A stretch of DNA of 6,278 bases, taken from Bacteroidota bacterium (GTDB taxonomy: Bacteria; Bacteroidota; Bacteroidia; Cytophagales; Cyclobacteriaceae). The notes beneath the pieces were generated by a model, which saw only the letters and a list, made by a program, of their open reading frames with translations, had not been told where the DNA came from and ran no database searches. This document shows, in pieces, positions 1-6,278 of this stretch. Location: assembly GCA_024643595.1 (NCBI GenBank), contig JAHEMS010000217.1:1-6278 (forward strand), in the 5' to 3' direction. The position numbers and the translations under genes are program-made. How positions within the stretch are numbered: position 1 is the first letter of the stretch; every line of letters begins with the position of its first letter.

Positions 1-282
1 ATTCAGGCTAGGCTGCGAGTAGAAAAAAAATTTCAACTCTTTTTTTATGAGGTATGTGCCGGTGAGCAAACTATGACTTTTCATCCAACCGATTATGTGG
101 ACATCACGGAAACGCAGGCAGCGAAACGTAATGCATTGTATTGTCATGTAAGTCAGGATCCGCCGGGCATCTATGCCTGCGGGCATGAGATTATGGAAAA
201 ATTTCGTGGCGTGGAAGCAGGTGTGCATGCTGCCGAAGCATTTGTAAAGTTTACTGGAAAAAATTCGAATTCAATGATATAG
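1..282 (+). CDS. PIG-L (LmbE-like) family deacetylase, C-terminal part
   Basis: The reading frame is open from the first base of the window to a TAG at 280-282, giving 93 residues; the gene starts upstream of the window. The ATG at 73 is internal, because the residues before it (FFYEVCAGEQT, about 14-24) are conserved in the family. The visible part is the C-terminal region of PIG-L/LmbE deacetylases: YEV (16-18), HPTDYVDIT (28-36), the HVSQ segment (49-52) and the closing RGVEAG...AEAF (69-81). These are zinc-dependent enzymes that remove N-acetyl groups from sugar-linked substrates such as GlcNAc-malate in bacillithiol synthesis, mycothiol precursors or GlcNAc-PI. The N-terminal zinc-binding HPDD-type motif would be outside the window, so activity and substrate cannot be judged. 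The tail after about residue 84 is short and polar, as expected for a soluble protein. It converges on the SUF operon. The family call is fairly firm; a specific bacillithiol (BshB) role is only a guess. Confidence 0.75.
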   Translation: MQARLRVEKKFQLFFYEVCAGEQTMTFHPTDYVDITETQAAKRNALYCHVSQDPPGIYACGHEIMEKFRGVEAGVHAAEAFVKFTGKNSNSMI

Positions 283-355
283 CACAATCAGAGCGAAAGA
301 TGTTTACGAATGTCGAAGAGAAAAAGCCTACTGGCACATGAGCGTATACTGATAT

Positions 356-380
356 AAAAAAAGGGCCATGAAAGGCCCTT
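356..380 (-). terminator. Rho-independent terminator of the SUF/bacilliredoxin operon
   Basis: A perfect 7-bp inverted repeat (AAGGGCC at 361-367, GGCCCTT at 374-380) encloses a 6-base loop. Read on the minus strand, the GC-rich stem is followed directly by a run of seven T (positions 362-356, the first two also in the stem). It begins 24 bases after the stop codon of the bacilliredoxin gene, where the end of the minus-strand operon is expected. On the plus strand no T-run follows the stem, so it should not act as an equally good intrinsic terminator for the convergent PIG-L gene. Confidence 0.85.
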
Positions 381-403
381 AGTGAATAATAGATTGCGAT
401 CAA

Positions 404-820
404 TTAACAGAATTCGTCAAACACTTCTACCAGATGTTCGCCAATCATTTGAGCATTGCGTCCTTCGATGTGATGGCGTTCAACAAAGTGAACCAATTCG
501 CCATCTTTAAATAATGCAATGGAAGGAGATGATGGAGGATAGGGCAGGGTGTATTCTCTGGCTTTGGCAACGGCCTCTTTATCTACACCGGCAAATACGG
601 TGGCTAGATGAGCGGGCTTTTTGCCGCTATGCTGCAATGCCCATTTAATGCCGGGACGTGCTGCCCCTGCTGCGCAACCGCACACCGAGTTAATCACCAA
701 CAAGGTTGTTCCTTGATGATCCTTTAATTCTTTGTCCACTTCTTCTGCGGATTTCAATTCTTTAAAGCCAGCTACGGTGAGGTCCTGGCGCATGGGGGCT
801 ACTAATGGTTCTGGATACAT
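404..820 (-). CDS. BrxA/BrxB (YphP/YqiW) family bacilliredoxin
   Basis: A 138-residue thioredoxin-fold protein of the DUF1094/bacilliredoxin family (usual length about 135-145), complete from ATG (820-818) to TAA (406-404). The hallmark is the CGC redox motif in NSVCGCAAG (C47, C49), followed by the conserved ARPG (54-57). Further family marks are PYPPSSPS (93-100), the FKDGELVHFVERHHIEGR segment (104-121) and a C-terminal FDEFC ending in C138. Known members (B. subtilis BrxA/BrxB) reduce mixed disulfides between proteins and bacillithiol; the first motif cysteine attacks and takes over the thiol. The protein is cytosolic, with no signal peptide or membrane segment. It follows the DUF59 gene on the same strand after 92 bases and is followed by an intrinsic terminator, so it is probably the last gene of the SUF operon. 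A natural inference is that it protects or repairs thiols of Fe-S assembly proteins under oxidative stress. BrxA and BrxB cannot be told apart from sequence alone, so no symbol is given. Confidence 0.93.
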   Translation of the reverse strand: MYPEPLVAPMRQDLTVAGFKELKSAEEVDKELKDHQGTTLLVINSVCGCAAGAARPGIKWALQHSGKKPAHLATVFAGVDKEAVAKAREYTLPYPPSSPSIALFKDGELVHFVERHHIEGRNAQMIGEHLVEVFDEFC

Positions 821-912
821 ATTAATTAATTTATTTGGGATATAGGCGTTTAAAATTTATTCTTTTTAACAGGACAAGTAGGTTCATAGTTCAATCTGCC
901 TTTTGTATTTTT

Positions 913-1263
913 TTACATAAAACCAAGTTCCAACTTAGCTACTTCACTCATCATATCCTGTGAGTAAGGAGGATCAAATGTTAATTCAACCTTCACGCTG
1001 CTTACTCCTGGTATATCTTTTACCGCTTGCTCCACTTCAGTGGGTATTACTTCGGCTGACGGACAAGAGGGCGAGGTCAATGTCATCAAAATGAAAACAT
1101 TGTTTACAGGAAATATATTGATCTCGTAAATCAACCCAAGTTCATAAATGTCCACTGGAATTTCAGGATCATAGACGGTCTTCAAGGCTTCAATTACCTG
1201 AACACGCAAATCACCCTGAGGGATTTGTGCGTCAAATTCCGATGTTTGTGATTCACCACTCAC
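913..1263 (-). CDS. sufT: SUF-associated DUF59/MIP18 family Fe-S assembly protein (SufT-like)
   Basis: A 116-residue DUF59 (MIP18-like) protein of the type found at the end of SUF operons. It shows the family signature DPEIPV (32-37) followed by YELGLIYEI (40-48), the TSPSCPSAE segment with conserved C67, and a C-terminal FDPPYSQDMMSE...LELGFM (96-116). SufT-type proteins help mature or transfer Fe-S clusters to client proteins; the exact chemistry is not settled. The start is GTG (1263-1261), chosen because the next methionine is at residue 60, well beyond the conserved DPEIPV motif. The GTG overlaps the sufE stop as GTGA, which implies coupled translation. No strong Shine-Dalgarno sequence precedes it, only a weak AAGAAG. 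It ends at TAA 915-913. The product is complete and soluble. The family call is secure; the symbol follows usage for SUF-linked DUF59 proteins. Confidence 0.92.
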   Translation of the reverse strand: MSGESQTSEFDAQIPQGDLRVQVIEALKTVYDPEIPVDIYELGLIYEINIFPVNNVFILMTLTSPSCPSAEVIPTEVEQAVKDIPGVSSVKVELTFDPPYSQDMMSEVAKLELGFM

Positions 1264-1694
1264 TTGGCAACTTCTTTTTGTGTTTTAAATGCAAGCGCAT
1301 ACAGTTTCATTTGCTTGACCATGGAGGCAAATCCGTTGGAACGCTGAGTGCCAATGAATCGATCCATGCCAATCTTTTGTGTAAAGTAAAGTGAAGCGCT
1401 TAATATATCTTCCGGATGTTGTCCATTAAATATCCTCACTAATAAACTAACCAATCCTTTAGTGATAGCCGTATTACTGTCAGCCTCAAAAAAAACCAGA
1501 TCGTCTTGCAAACGTGCTGTCATCCATACTTTGGATTGGCAACCTTTCACAATGTTGTTGTCAGTTTTGAGTTCTTCTTTTAGGGCAGGAAGCTTTTGAC
1601 CTAATTCCATGATGTAGAATATCGTCATCTCCATGTCTCCGTCCAATAAGGAGAATTCGTTGATTATCTCATCCTGAATTTGACTGATCGTCAT
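1260..1694 (-). CDS. sufE: Cysteine desulfuration protein SufE
   Basis: A complete 144-residue SufE-family protein (usual length about 138-147). SufE accepts the persulfide sulfur from the active-site cysteine of SufS, stimulates the desulfurase and passes sulfur to the SufBCD scaffold. The decisive motif is VKGCQSKVW (49-57) with sulfur-acceptor C52. The N-terminus has the usual helical IQDEIINEFSLL stretch (6-17). The C-terminal half has the SLLVRIFNGQ element (83-92) and the GTQRSNGFASM segment (114-124). The start is ATG 1694-1692, which shares one base with the sufS stop codon (TAATG). Its own TGA (1262-1260) overlaps the GTG start of the next gene. Tight coupling on both sides suits equal production of SufS, SufE and SufT. 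SufE itself looks intact although the partner gene sufS is broken in this sequence. Confidence 0.95.
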   Translation of the reverse strand: MTISQIQDEIINEFSLLDGDMEMTIFYIMELGQKLPALKEELKTDNNIVKGCQSKVWMTARLQDDLVFFEADSNTAITKGLVSLLVRIFNGQHPEDILSASLYFTQKIGMDRFIGTQRSNGFASMVKQMKLYALAFKTQKEVAK

Positions 1695-2739
1695 TATTTG
1701 AGAAATTTTATAATCCGATCCAACCCTTCCGCTAATTGATCTACTTCTTCTTTTGTATTGTAAACAGAAAAAGAAGCACGTACCGTTCCCTCAATACCAA
1801 ATCGATCCATCAAGGGCTGCGTGCAATGATGGCCTGTACGAACAGCAATGCCACGTGCATCCAGCATCTGACCTATATCAAAATGATGAATACCTTCAAC
1901 CACGAAAGATTGAACGCTTACTTTTTCTTTGGCAGTTCCAATAAGTTTGACATCAGGAATTGCCGATAATCTGTTAATGGTATAGTTAAGTAACTCATTT
2001 TCATGAGCAGCAATATTTTCCTTTCCATATTCATCGATGAATTGAATGGCTTCGTTCCACGCAATTACATCGGCGATGTTAGGGGTACCCGCTTCAAATT
2101 TGTAAGGGAGATCGTTGTAGGTAGTCTTTGAAAATGAAACATCTTTGATCATCTCTCCACCACCCATGTAGGGTGGCATTTTTTCGAGAAGTTCCATTTT
2201 TCCGTATAATATCCCACAGCCAGTAGGGCCGTACATTTTATGTGAACTGATGGCATAAAAATCACAATCCAATTGCTGGACATCGATATCAAGATGCGCT
2301 GCGGCCTGAGCTCCGTCAATTAACACCACGGCTCCAGATTGGTGAGCGGCGTCTATGATTTCTTTAACAGGGTTTATCGTGCCCAGACTATTCGAAGCGT
2401 GGTTGACAGCAACCAATTTTGTTTTTGAAGTGAGCAGATTCCGGTAGGCATCTAAATCCATTTCACCCGTTTCGGTGATTGGAATTATTTTAAGAATCGC
2501 CCCTTTCTCTTCGCAAATCATCTGCCAGGGCACGATGTTGGAATGATGCTCTAAGCCGGAGATGATCACCTCATCATCAGCTTGTAAGAATGCACGTCCA
2601 TAGTCACCCTTTTTGGTTTCTGATTGGTAGCTGCATTATCGAGATAAACGAGGGGTTTACCATTCACCAATTGATTTAAGATCGGAAATTGCTTCCGTAT
2701 CTTTTCAATATCTAATTGGGTGTTGGCTACCGTATTCAT
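1694..2739 (-). pseudogene. sufS: Cysteine desulfurase SufS, broken by an internal deletion with frameshift
   Basis: SufS is a PLP-dependent group II cysteine desulfurase that turns cysteine into alanine and a persulfide handed to SufE. The ATG at 2739-2737 opens a good SufS N-terminus (IRKQFPIL, then VYLDNAAT and NQKPKRV, residues 14-45). The frame then runs into a stop after about 13 unrelated codons. The rest of the enzyme resumes in another frame near 2602 with YGRAFLQADDEVIIS and continues to TAA 1696-1694. Downstream landmarks are present: EHHSNIVPWQ, IDGAQA, the PLP lysine in SSHKMYGPTG (codon 2239-2237) and the catalytic cysteine in RTGHHC (codon 1825-1823). Compared with E. coli SufS (406 residues), about 64 codons corresponding to residues 40-104 are missing, including HRG and the PLP-phosphate-binding GTTEGIN. 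Restoring about 193 bases would give a 412-residue protein. The open stretch from GTG 2569 is not a true gene start. Either the gene is dead or the sequence has an assembly error; sufD lies 3 bases upstream and sufE overlaps by one base. Confidence 0.9.
2601..2613 (-). other. Deletion junction inside sufS
   Basis: Here the frame coding for NQKPKRV meets the frame coding for YGRAFL. The first frame is still SufS-like up to the GTG codon near 2607-2605, and the second becomes SufS-like at the TAT codon 2602-2600. The missing length must be one more than a multiple of three to join the two frames. No insertion sequence, inverted repeat or duplication is visible at the junction, so this looks like a simple loss of sequence. 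Confidence 0.75.
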
Positions 2740-2742
2740 CTG

Positions 2743-4047
2743 TTAGAAGTTCTTATCAAGACGTTCTGCAATTAACTGATCCAGGTAGGTCTTCAATTTT
2801 TCATTTTGAATAGGAGCGAGCACTTCGCTGGCAAAGGCATACAATAGCATCGCCTTGGCAGTAGCTTCCCCTATGCCACGGGAACGAAGGTAGAACATGG
2901 CTTCTTCATCCAATTGACCCGAGGTACACCCATGAGAACATTTTACATCATCGGCCCAGATTTCGAGCTGAGGTTTTGTGTTTATGCTTGAGGTATCTGA
3001 AACCAGAATATTTCTATTCGATTGAAACGCGTTGGTTTTCTGGGCATGTGGACGCACAAATATTTTTCCATTGAAAACACCTTTTGAGTTCCCATCCATT
3101 ATGCCCTTATACATTTCGTTGCTGAATGAATTGGGTTTTCTATGATCTACCACGGTGTGATTATCCACCAGGCTAGTTCCATTCAACAGGTATAATCCAT
3201 AAAAGTGTGATTCGCAGTTTTCACCATCAATGATGATGTTGAGATTATTGCGAATGAGCTGGCCATCGAGAGTTAGTATGAACGTGTTTAACATGCTATG
3301 GTCATGCTGCTGAATTACGGTGTTGGTAATTTGGTAATTATTACCTGAATCATTTTGAATCTTGCAGTATTCCAGGTGCGCCTTTTCGGTAATTACCCAC
3401 TCTTCTGAAAAATTATGGAAAACAGGCTGAGTTCCACTGGAGTCTGATTTTTCGACGACACTTAGCTGACTACCTTTCTCCAACACACCCAGAAGGCGTG
3501 TATGGCTGATCACCTGTTCACTATTGGCATCATTGATGTGAAGGATTAAAACCGGTTTTTCAACATTGGTGTTTTCAGGGACGTGAATGAAAACTCCATC
3601 CTGCCAGAGGGCTGTATTCAGTGCGGCGAAGGCATCACTTTCAGAATTGGAAATTTTATTGAAATAAGTTTCAACGACCGATTTTTTGGATTGAAATGCA
3701 TCTTTCAAAGAGCACACGCTCAATTCACTTTCCAGACTAATTATTTTAGAATGCAATTTTGAATAGGCACCGTTAACCAGGACCACCACATTGGCATCCA
3801 ATTCATGGATCATGTACGGATCAGCGGAAGAAAGGGTAGAGGGTGTATTTAATTTATTCCAATTGAAATTTTGCTCAAGCTTCTTGTTAATCGGAGTGAA
3901 GCGATATTCTTCGTGCTTATTGCCGGGCATGCCCGTTTTCTCGAAAAAAGTAATTGCCTTCGAGCGAGATTCTTCAGCGACATCAAATGAATGCTGCTGA
4001 TAACTTTCTATTATTTCGCTTTTGATATTTTTTGTAATAGTCGTCAT
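2743..4047 (-). CDS. sufD: Fe-S cluster assembly scaffold protein SufD
   Basis: SufD pairs with SufB and two SufC ATPases to form the SufBC2D scaffold on which the cluster is built; it is a beta-helix protein in the cytosol. From the ATG at 4047 the product is 434 residues, normal for Bacteroidota (E. coli 423). The N-terminal helical part carries the conserved HEEYRFTPINK segment (45-55). The C-terminal part carries the SufB/SufD hallmark KCSHGCTSGQLDEE (369-382) followed by MFYLRSRGI. H372 lies where E. coli SufD has H360, a residue implicated in cluster building at the SufB-SufD interface. The frame also extends upstream to an ATG at 4083, but that start would overlap sufC by 35 bases and add 12 residues with no family resemblance, so 4047 is preferred; it lies one base after the sufC stop. 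No Shine-Dalgarno sequence is evident. The stop is TAA 2745-2743, three bases before sufS. The gene looks intact. Confidence 0.94.
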   Translation of the reverse strand: MTTITKNIKSEIIESYQQHSFDVAEESRSKAITFFEKTGMPGNKHEEYRFTPINKKLEQNFNWNKLNTPSTLSSADPYMIHELDANVVVLVNGAYSKLHSKIISLESELSVCSLKDAFQSKKSVVETYFNKISNSESDAFAALNTALWQDGVFIHVPENTNVEKPVLILHINDANSEQVISHTRLLGVLEKGSQLSVVEKSDSSGTQPVFHNFSEEWVITEKAHLEYCKIQNDSGNNYQITNTVIQQHDHSMLNTFILTLDGQLIRNNLNIIIDGENCESHFYGLYLLNGTSLVDNHTVVDHRKPNSFSNEMYKGIMDGNSKGVFNGKIFVRPHAQKTNAFQSNRNILVSDTSSINTKPQLEIWADDVKCSHGCTSGQLDEEAMFYLRSRGIGEATAKAMLLYAFASEVLAPIQNEKLKTYLDQLIAERLDKNF

Positions 4048-4048
4048 A

Positions 4049-4804
4049 TCAGGCAACGGCCACTTCATTTTTAATCCAATCATAGCCTTTGGATTCTAGT
4101 TCCAGGGCTAGTTCTTTCCCACCTGATTTTACAATTTTCCCTTTATACAACACATGCACATAATCTGGAACAATATGATCAAGTAAGCGCTGATAGTGTG
4201 TAACAACAATCGTAGCGTTGTTTTTATTTTTGAGTTTATTCACTCCGTTGGCAACAATCCTAAGCGCATCGATGTCGAGACCAGAATCTGTTTCATCGAG
4301 GATTGCCAATTTAGGCTCGAGCATTGCCATCTGAAAGATCTCATTTCGCTTTTTCTCTCCACCGGAAAAGCCTTCGTTGAGAGAACGATTCAACAATGAC
4401 TGGTCTATTTCTACCAACTTCATTCTCTCCTTCATTAATTGAAGGAAGGAAACCGCATCCAAAGCCTGCAGACCACGATATTCCCGTATTTGGTTGAGGG
4501 CAGTCTTCATGAAGTTAATTGTACTGACACCAGGAATTTCAACCGGGTATTGAAAAGCCATGAAGATCCCTTCACGGGCACGATCTTCCGGGGCAAGTTC
4601 CAGTAGGTTTTTCCCAAGAAATTCTACTTCACCTCCCGTAACTTCATAATCTTCCCGACCGGATAATACTGAAGCCAGTGTGCTTTTGCCTGAGCCGTTG
4701 GGACCCATGATGGCATGAACTTCACCGGCATTTACTTTTAAATCAATTCCGTTCAGGATTTGCTTATCGCCAACTTTGGCTTGTAAATTCTTTATCGTTA
4801 ACAT
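4049..4804 (-). CDS. sufC: Fe-S cluster assembly ATPase SufC
   Basis: A complete 251-residue ABC-type ATPase (family length about 250). It binds SufB and SufD, and ATP-driven dimerisation is known to change the shape of the scaffold during cluster assembly; it is not a transporter. In order: Walker A GPNGSGKST (34-42, K40), Q-loop MAFQYPVEIPG (82-92, Q85), the SufC-type signature FSGGEKKRNE (146-155), Walker B LAILDETDSGLD (166-177) with catalytic E171, and the H-loop VVTHYQRLL (200-208, H203). FSGGEKKR together with DETDSGLDID separates SufC from transporter ATPases. The start is ATG 4804-4802, 30 bases after sufB. The TGA at 4051-4049 is followed one base later by the sufD ATG, which suggests coupled translation. 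All nucleotide-binding motifs are intact. Confidence 0.97.
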   Translation of the reverse strand: MLTIKNLQAKVGDKQILNGIDLKVNAGEVHAIMGPNGSGKSTLASVLSGREDYEVTGGEVEFLGKNLLELAPEDRAREGIFMAFQYPVEIPGVSTINFMKTALNQIREYRGLQALDAVSFLQLMKERMKLVEIDQSLLNRSLNEGFSGGEKKRNEIFQMAMLEPKLAILDETDSGLDIDALRIVANGVNKLKNKNNATIVVTHYQRLLDHIVPDYVHVLYKGKIVKSGGKELALELESKGYDWIKNEVAVA

Positions 4805-4834
4805 TTTTCTTTTTTCAACTTTTATAATTCAAAA

Positions 4835-6278
4835 TCAACCCACACTTCCTTCGAGCGTTAAGGCAAGAAGTTTCTGTGCTTCTACAGCAAACTCCATAGG
4901 GAGTTGATTTAATACTTCTTTAGCATAGCCATTAACAATCAACGCTACCGCTGCCTCCTCATCTATACCACGCTGAAGGCAGTAGAAAATCTGATCTTCT
5001 CCTATTTTGGAAGTGGTGGCCTCATGCTCTATTCTTGCACTATTATTTTCGACATCGATATAGGGAAATGTGTGAGCACCACACTGATCACCCATCAACA
5101 AAGAATCACACTGCGAGTGGTTTCTGGCATTCGCAGCGCGTTTCATGACCTGAACCTGGCCACGATAACTATTTTGTGATTTACCCGCTGAGATTCCTTT
5201 GCTAACAATTCGCGAACGGGTATTCTTCCCGATATGAATCATTTTGGTGCCCGTATCGGCCTGTTGATAGTTGTTGGTCACCGCCACTGAATAAAATTCT
5301 CCAACAGAATAATCACCTTTTAAAACACAGGATGGATATTTCCACGTAATGGCGGATCCGGTTTCAACTTGCGTCCATGAGATTTTGGAATGATCTCCGA
5401 AACATAATCCACGTTTTGTTACGAAATTGTAAATACCCCCTTTTCCGTTTTTGTCCCCCGGATACCAGTTTTGTACGGTGGAGTATTTTATTTCTGCATT
5501 TTTCATGGTATAAAGCTCTACCACGGCTGCATGCAATTGGTTCTCATCACGCATTGGTGCGGTGCAACCCTCCAGATAGCTCACATAAGCACCTTCATCT
5601 GCTATGATCAATGTTCTTTCAAATTGACCTGTATTGGCAGCGTTGATGCGGAAGTAAGTGGATAATTCCATCGGGCAGCGTACACCTTTTGGGATATAGC
5701 AGAAAGAGCCATCAGAAAATACCGCAGAGTTGAGCGCGGCAAAATAGTTGTCGTTCATCGAAACTACGGAGCCAAGGTATTTTTTAACTAGTTCCGGATG
5801 TTCTTTAACAGCATCACTGAAGGAACAGAAGATGATTCCAAGTTCACTTAATTTATCTTTAAATGTCGTTGCCACGGATACGCTGTCAATCACTGCATCC
5901 ACGGCTACTCCAGTCAATCTTTTCTGCTCTGTAATTGAAATGCCTAACTTCTCAAATGTCTTAACCAATTCAGGGTCAACTTCATCAAGGCTATTAGGCC
6001 TTACCTTTTGCTTTGGCGCAGAGTAATATATGATATCCTGGTAATTGATGGCAGGGTAGGTCACATTAGGCCATTTGGGTTCGACCATTTTTTCCCACAG
6101 ACGAAATGCTTTCAAACGCCATTCCAAAAGCCATTCCGGCTCACCTTTCTTGGCTGAAATGAAACGAACCGTATCTTCATTTAATCCTTTGGGAGCCTCA
6201 TCCGCTTCCAGATTTACTGTCCATCCGTGCTCATATTCTTTAGAGGTGATTTCTTCCAGAACCTGATTGCCTTTACTC
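4835..6278 (-). CDS. sufB: Fe-S cluster assembly scaffold protein SufB (extreme N-terminus outside window)
   Basis: The frame is open from the right edge of the window to TGA at 4837-4835 and shows 480 residues, so probably only a few N-terminal residues are missing. The TTG near 6127 is not the start: conserved SufB sequence lies upstream of it, including YEHGW, PKGLNEDTVR and ISAKKGEPEW. SufB is the main scaffold on which sulfur and iron are assembled with SufC and SufD. Visible marks include KGVRCPMELSTYFRIN (197-212), LEGCTAPMRDENQLHAAVVE (235-254), KYSTVQNW (264-271), QCDSLLMGDQCGAHTFP (389-405) and ARIEHEATTSKIGEDQ (414-429). By spacing, C238, C390 and E419 match E. coli SufB C254, C405 and E434, the residues tied to sulfur acceptance and cluster assembly. 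It heads the minus-strand operon as far as visible; its promoter and any upstream regulator gene lie outside the window. Confidence 0.96.
   Translation of the reverse strand, partial: SKGNQVLEEITSKEYEHGWTVNLEADEAPKGLNEDTVRFISAKKGEPEWLLEWRLKAFRLWEKMVEPKWPNVTYPAINYQDIIYYSAPKQKVRPNSLDEVDPELVKTFEKLGISITEQKRLTGVAVDAVIDSVSVATTFKDKLSELGIIFCSFSDAVKEHPELVKKYLGSVVSMNDNYFAALNSAVFSDGSFCYIPKGVRCPMELSTYFRINAANTGQFERTLIIADEGAYVSYLEGCTAPMRDENQLHAAVVELYTMKNAEIKYSTVQNWYPGDKNGKGGIYNFVTKRGLCFGDHSKISWTQVETGSAITWKYPSCVLKGDYSVGEFYSVAVTNNYQQADTGTKMIHIGKNTRSRIVSKGISAGKSQNSYRGQVQVMKRAANARNHSQCDSLLMGDQCGAHTFPYIDVENNSARIEHEATTSKIGEDQIFYCLQRGIDEEAAVALIVNGYAKEVLNQLPMEFAVEAQKLLALTLEGSVG

Noticed and set aside
73..282. A 69-residue gene starting at the ATG at 73
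   Set aside because: The frame is open back to base 1 and the upstream residues (FFYEVCAGEQT) belong to the PIG-L family, so this ATG is internal to a longer gene.
283..355. Possible small gene, RNA or plus-strand terminator after the PIG-L gene
   Set aside because: No T-run following a stem on the plus strand, no conserved RNA shape and no convincing open frame were seen.
831..887. An 18-codon open frame on the minus strand between sufT and the bacilliredoxin gene (begins MNLLVLLKR)
   Set aside because: It is too short to distinguish from chance in AT-rich DNA, with no ribosome binding site or recognisable motif.
821..912. Possible internal promoter before the bacilliredoxin gene
   Set aside because: The gap is AT-rich, but no good match to the Bacteroidota TAnnTTTG element with an upstream TTTG was found on the minus strand.
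1694..2569. A stand-alone 291-residue aminotransferase-like gene from GTG 2569
   Set aside because: It is the C-terminal part of SufS. The conserved SufS sequence continues upstream in frame to about 2602, and the N-terminus lies in another frame from 2739.
4048..4083. A longer SufD starting at 4083
   Set aside because: It would overlap sufC by 35 bases and the extra 12 residues show no SufD resemblance; the ATG at 4047 sits directly after the sufC stop.
5748..6026. A 92-codon open frame on the plus strand opposite sufB, and similar ones at 1736-1969, 3791-4000, 4196-4399, 5377-5607, 5471-5665 and 6075-6266
   Set aside because: All lie antisense to well-supported SUF genes and their translations resemble no known family; they are shadows of real coding sequence.
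4835..6127. SufB starting at the TTG near 6127
   Set aside because: Fifty further in-frame residues up to the window edge are clearly SufB-like, so the true start lies beyond the edge.

Overview
The window looks like chromosomal DNA from a member of the Bacteroidota, possibly a Cytophagales-like lineage. This rests on the gene order sufB-sufC-sufD-sufS-sufE-sufT (DUF59), the residue style of the proteins (for example the SufT C-terminus), moderately AT-rich DNA and the lack of clear Shine-Dalgarno sequences before the starts. No mobile element, RNA gene, CRISPR array or sizeable repeat was seen.

Layout, left to right. Positions 1-282 (+) hold the last 93 codons of a PIG-L/LmbE family deacetylase that enters from outside the window. 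Positions 283-403 are a convergent intergenic gap with an intrinsic terminator (about 356-380) oriented for the minus strand. Everything else lies on the minus strand and reads right to left: sufB (4835-6278, only the extreme N-terminus missing), sufC (4049-4804), sufD (2743-4047), sufS (1694-2739, broken), sufE (1260-1694), a DUF59/MIP18-type sufT-like gene (913-1263) and, after a 92-base gap, a BrxA/BrxB-type bacilliredoxin gene (404-820).

SufB, SufC and SufD form the Fe-S scaffold/ATPase complex. SufS with SufE mobilises cysteine sulfur. The DUF59 protein is a probable maturation or transfer factor, and the bacilliredoxin probably repairs thiols oxidised with bacillithiol. Gaps between sufC and sufT are 1 base, 3 bases, or short stop/start overlaps, so these genes are surely one transcription unit. 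The bacilliredoxin gene probably belongs to it too, because the only terminator seen lies after that gene.

The one clear anomaly is sufS. Its first 45 codons and its last 300 or so are both well conserved, but they lie in different frames, and about 64 codons between them are missing. The missing part contains the PLP-phosphate-binding GTT motif and the HRG segment. As written, the gene cannot make a working cysteine desulfurase. This is either a real deletion or, at least as likely, an assembly or sequencing error. The rest is a conventional SUF operon, and I did not find a convincing new system.
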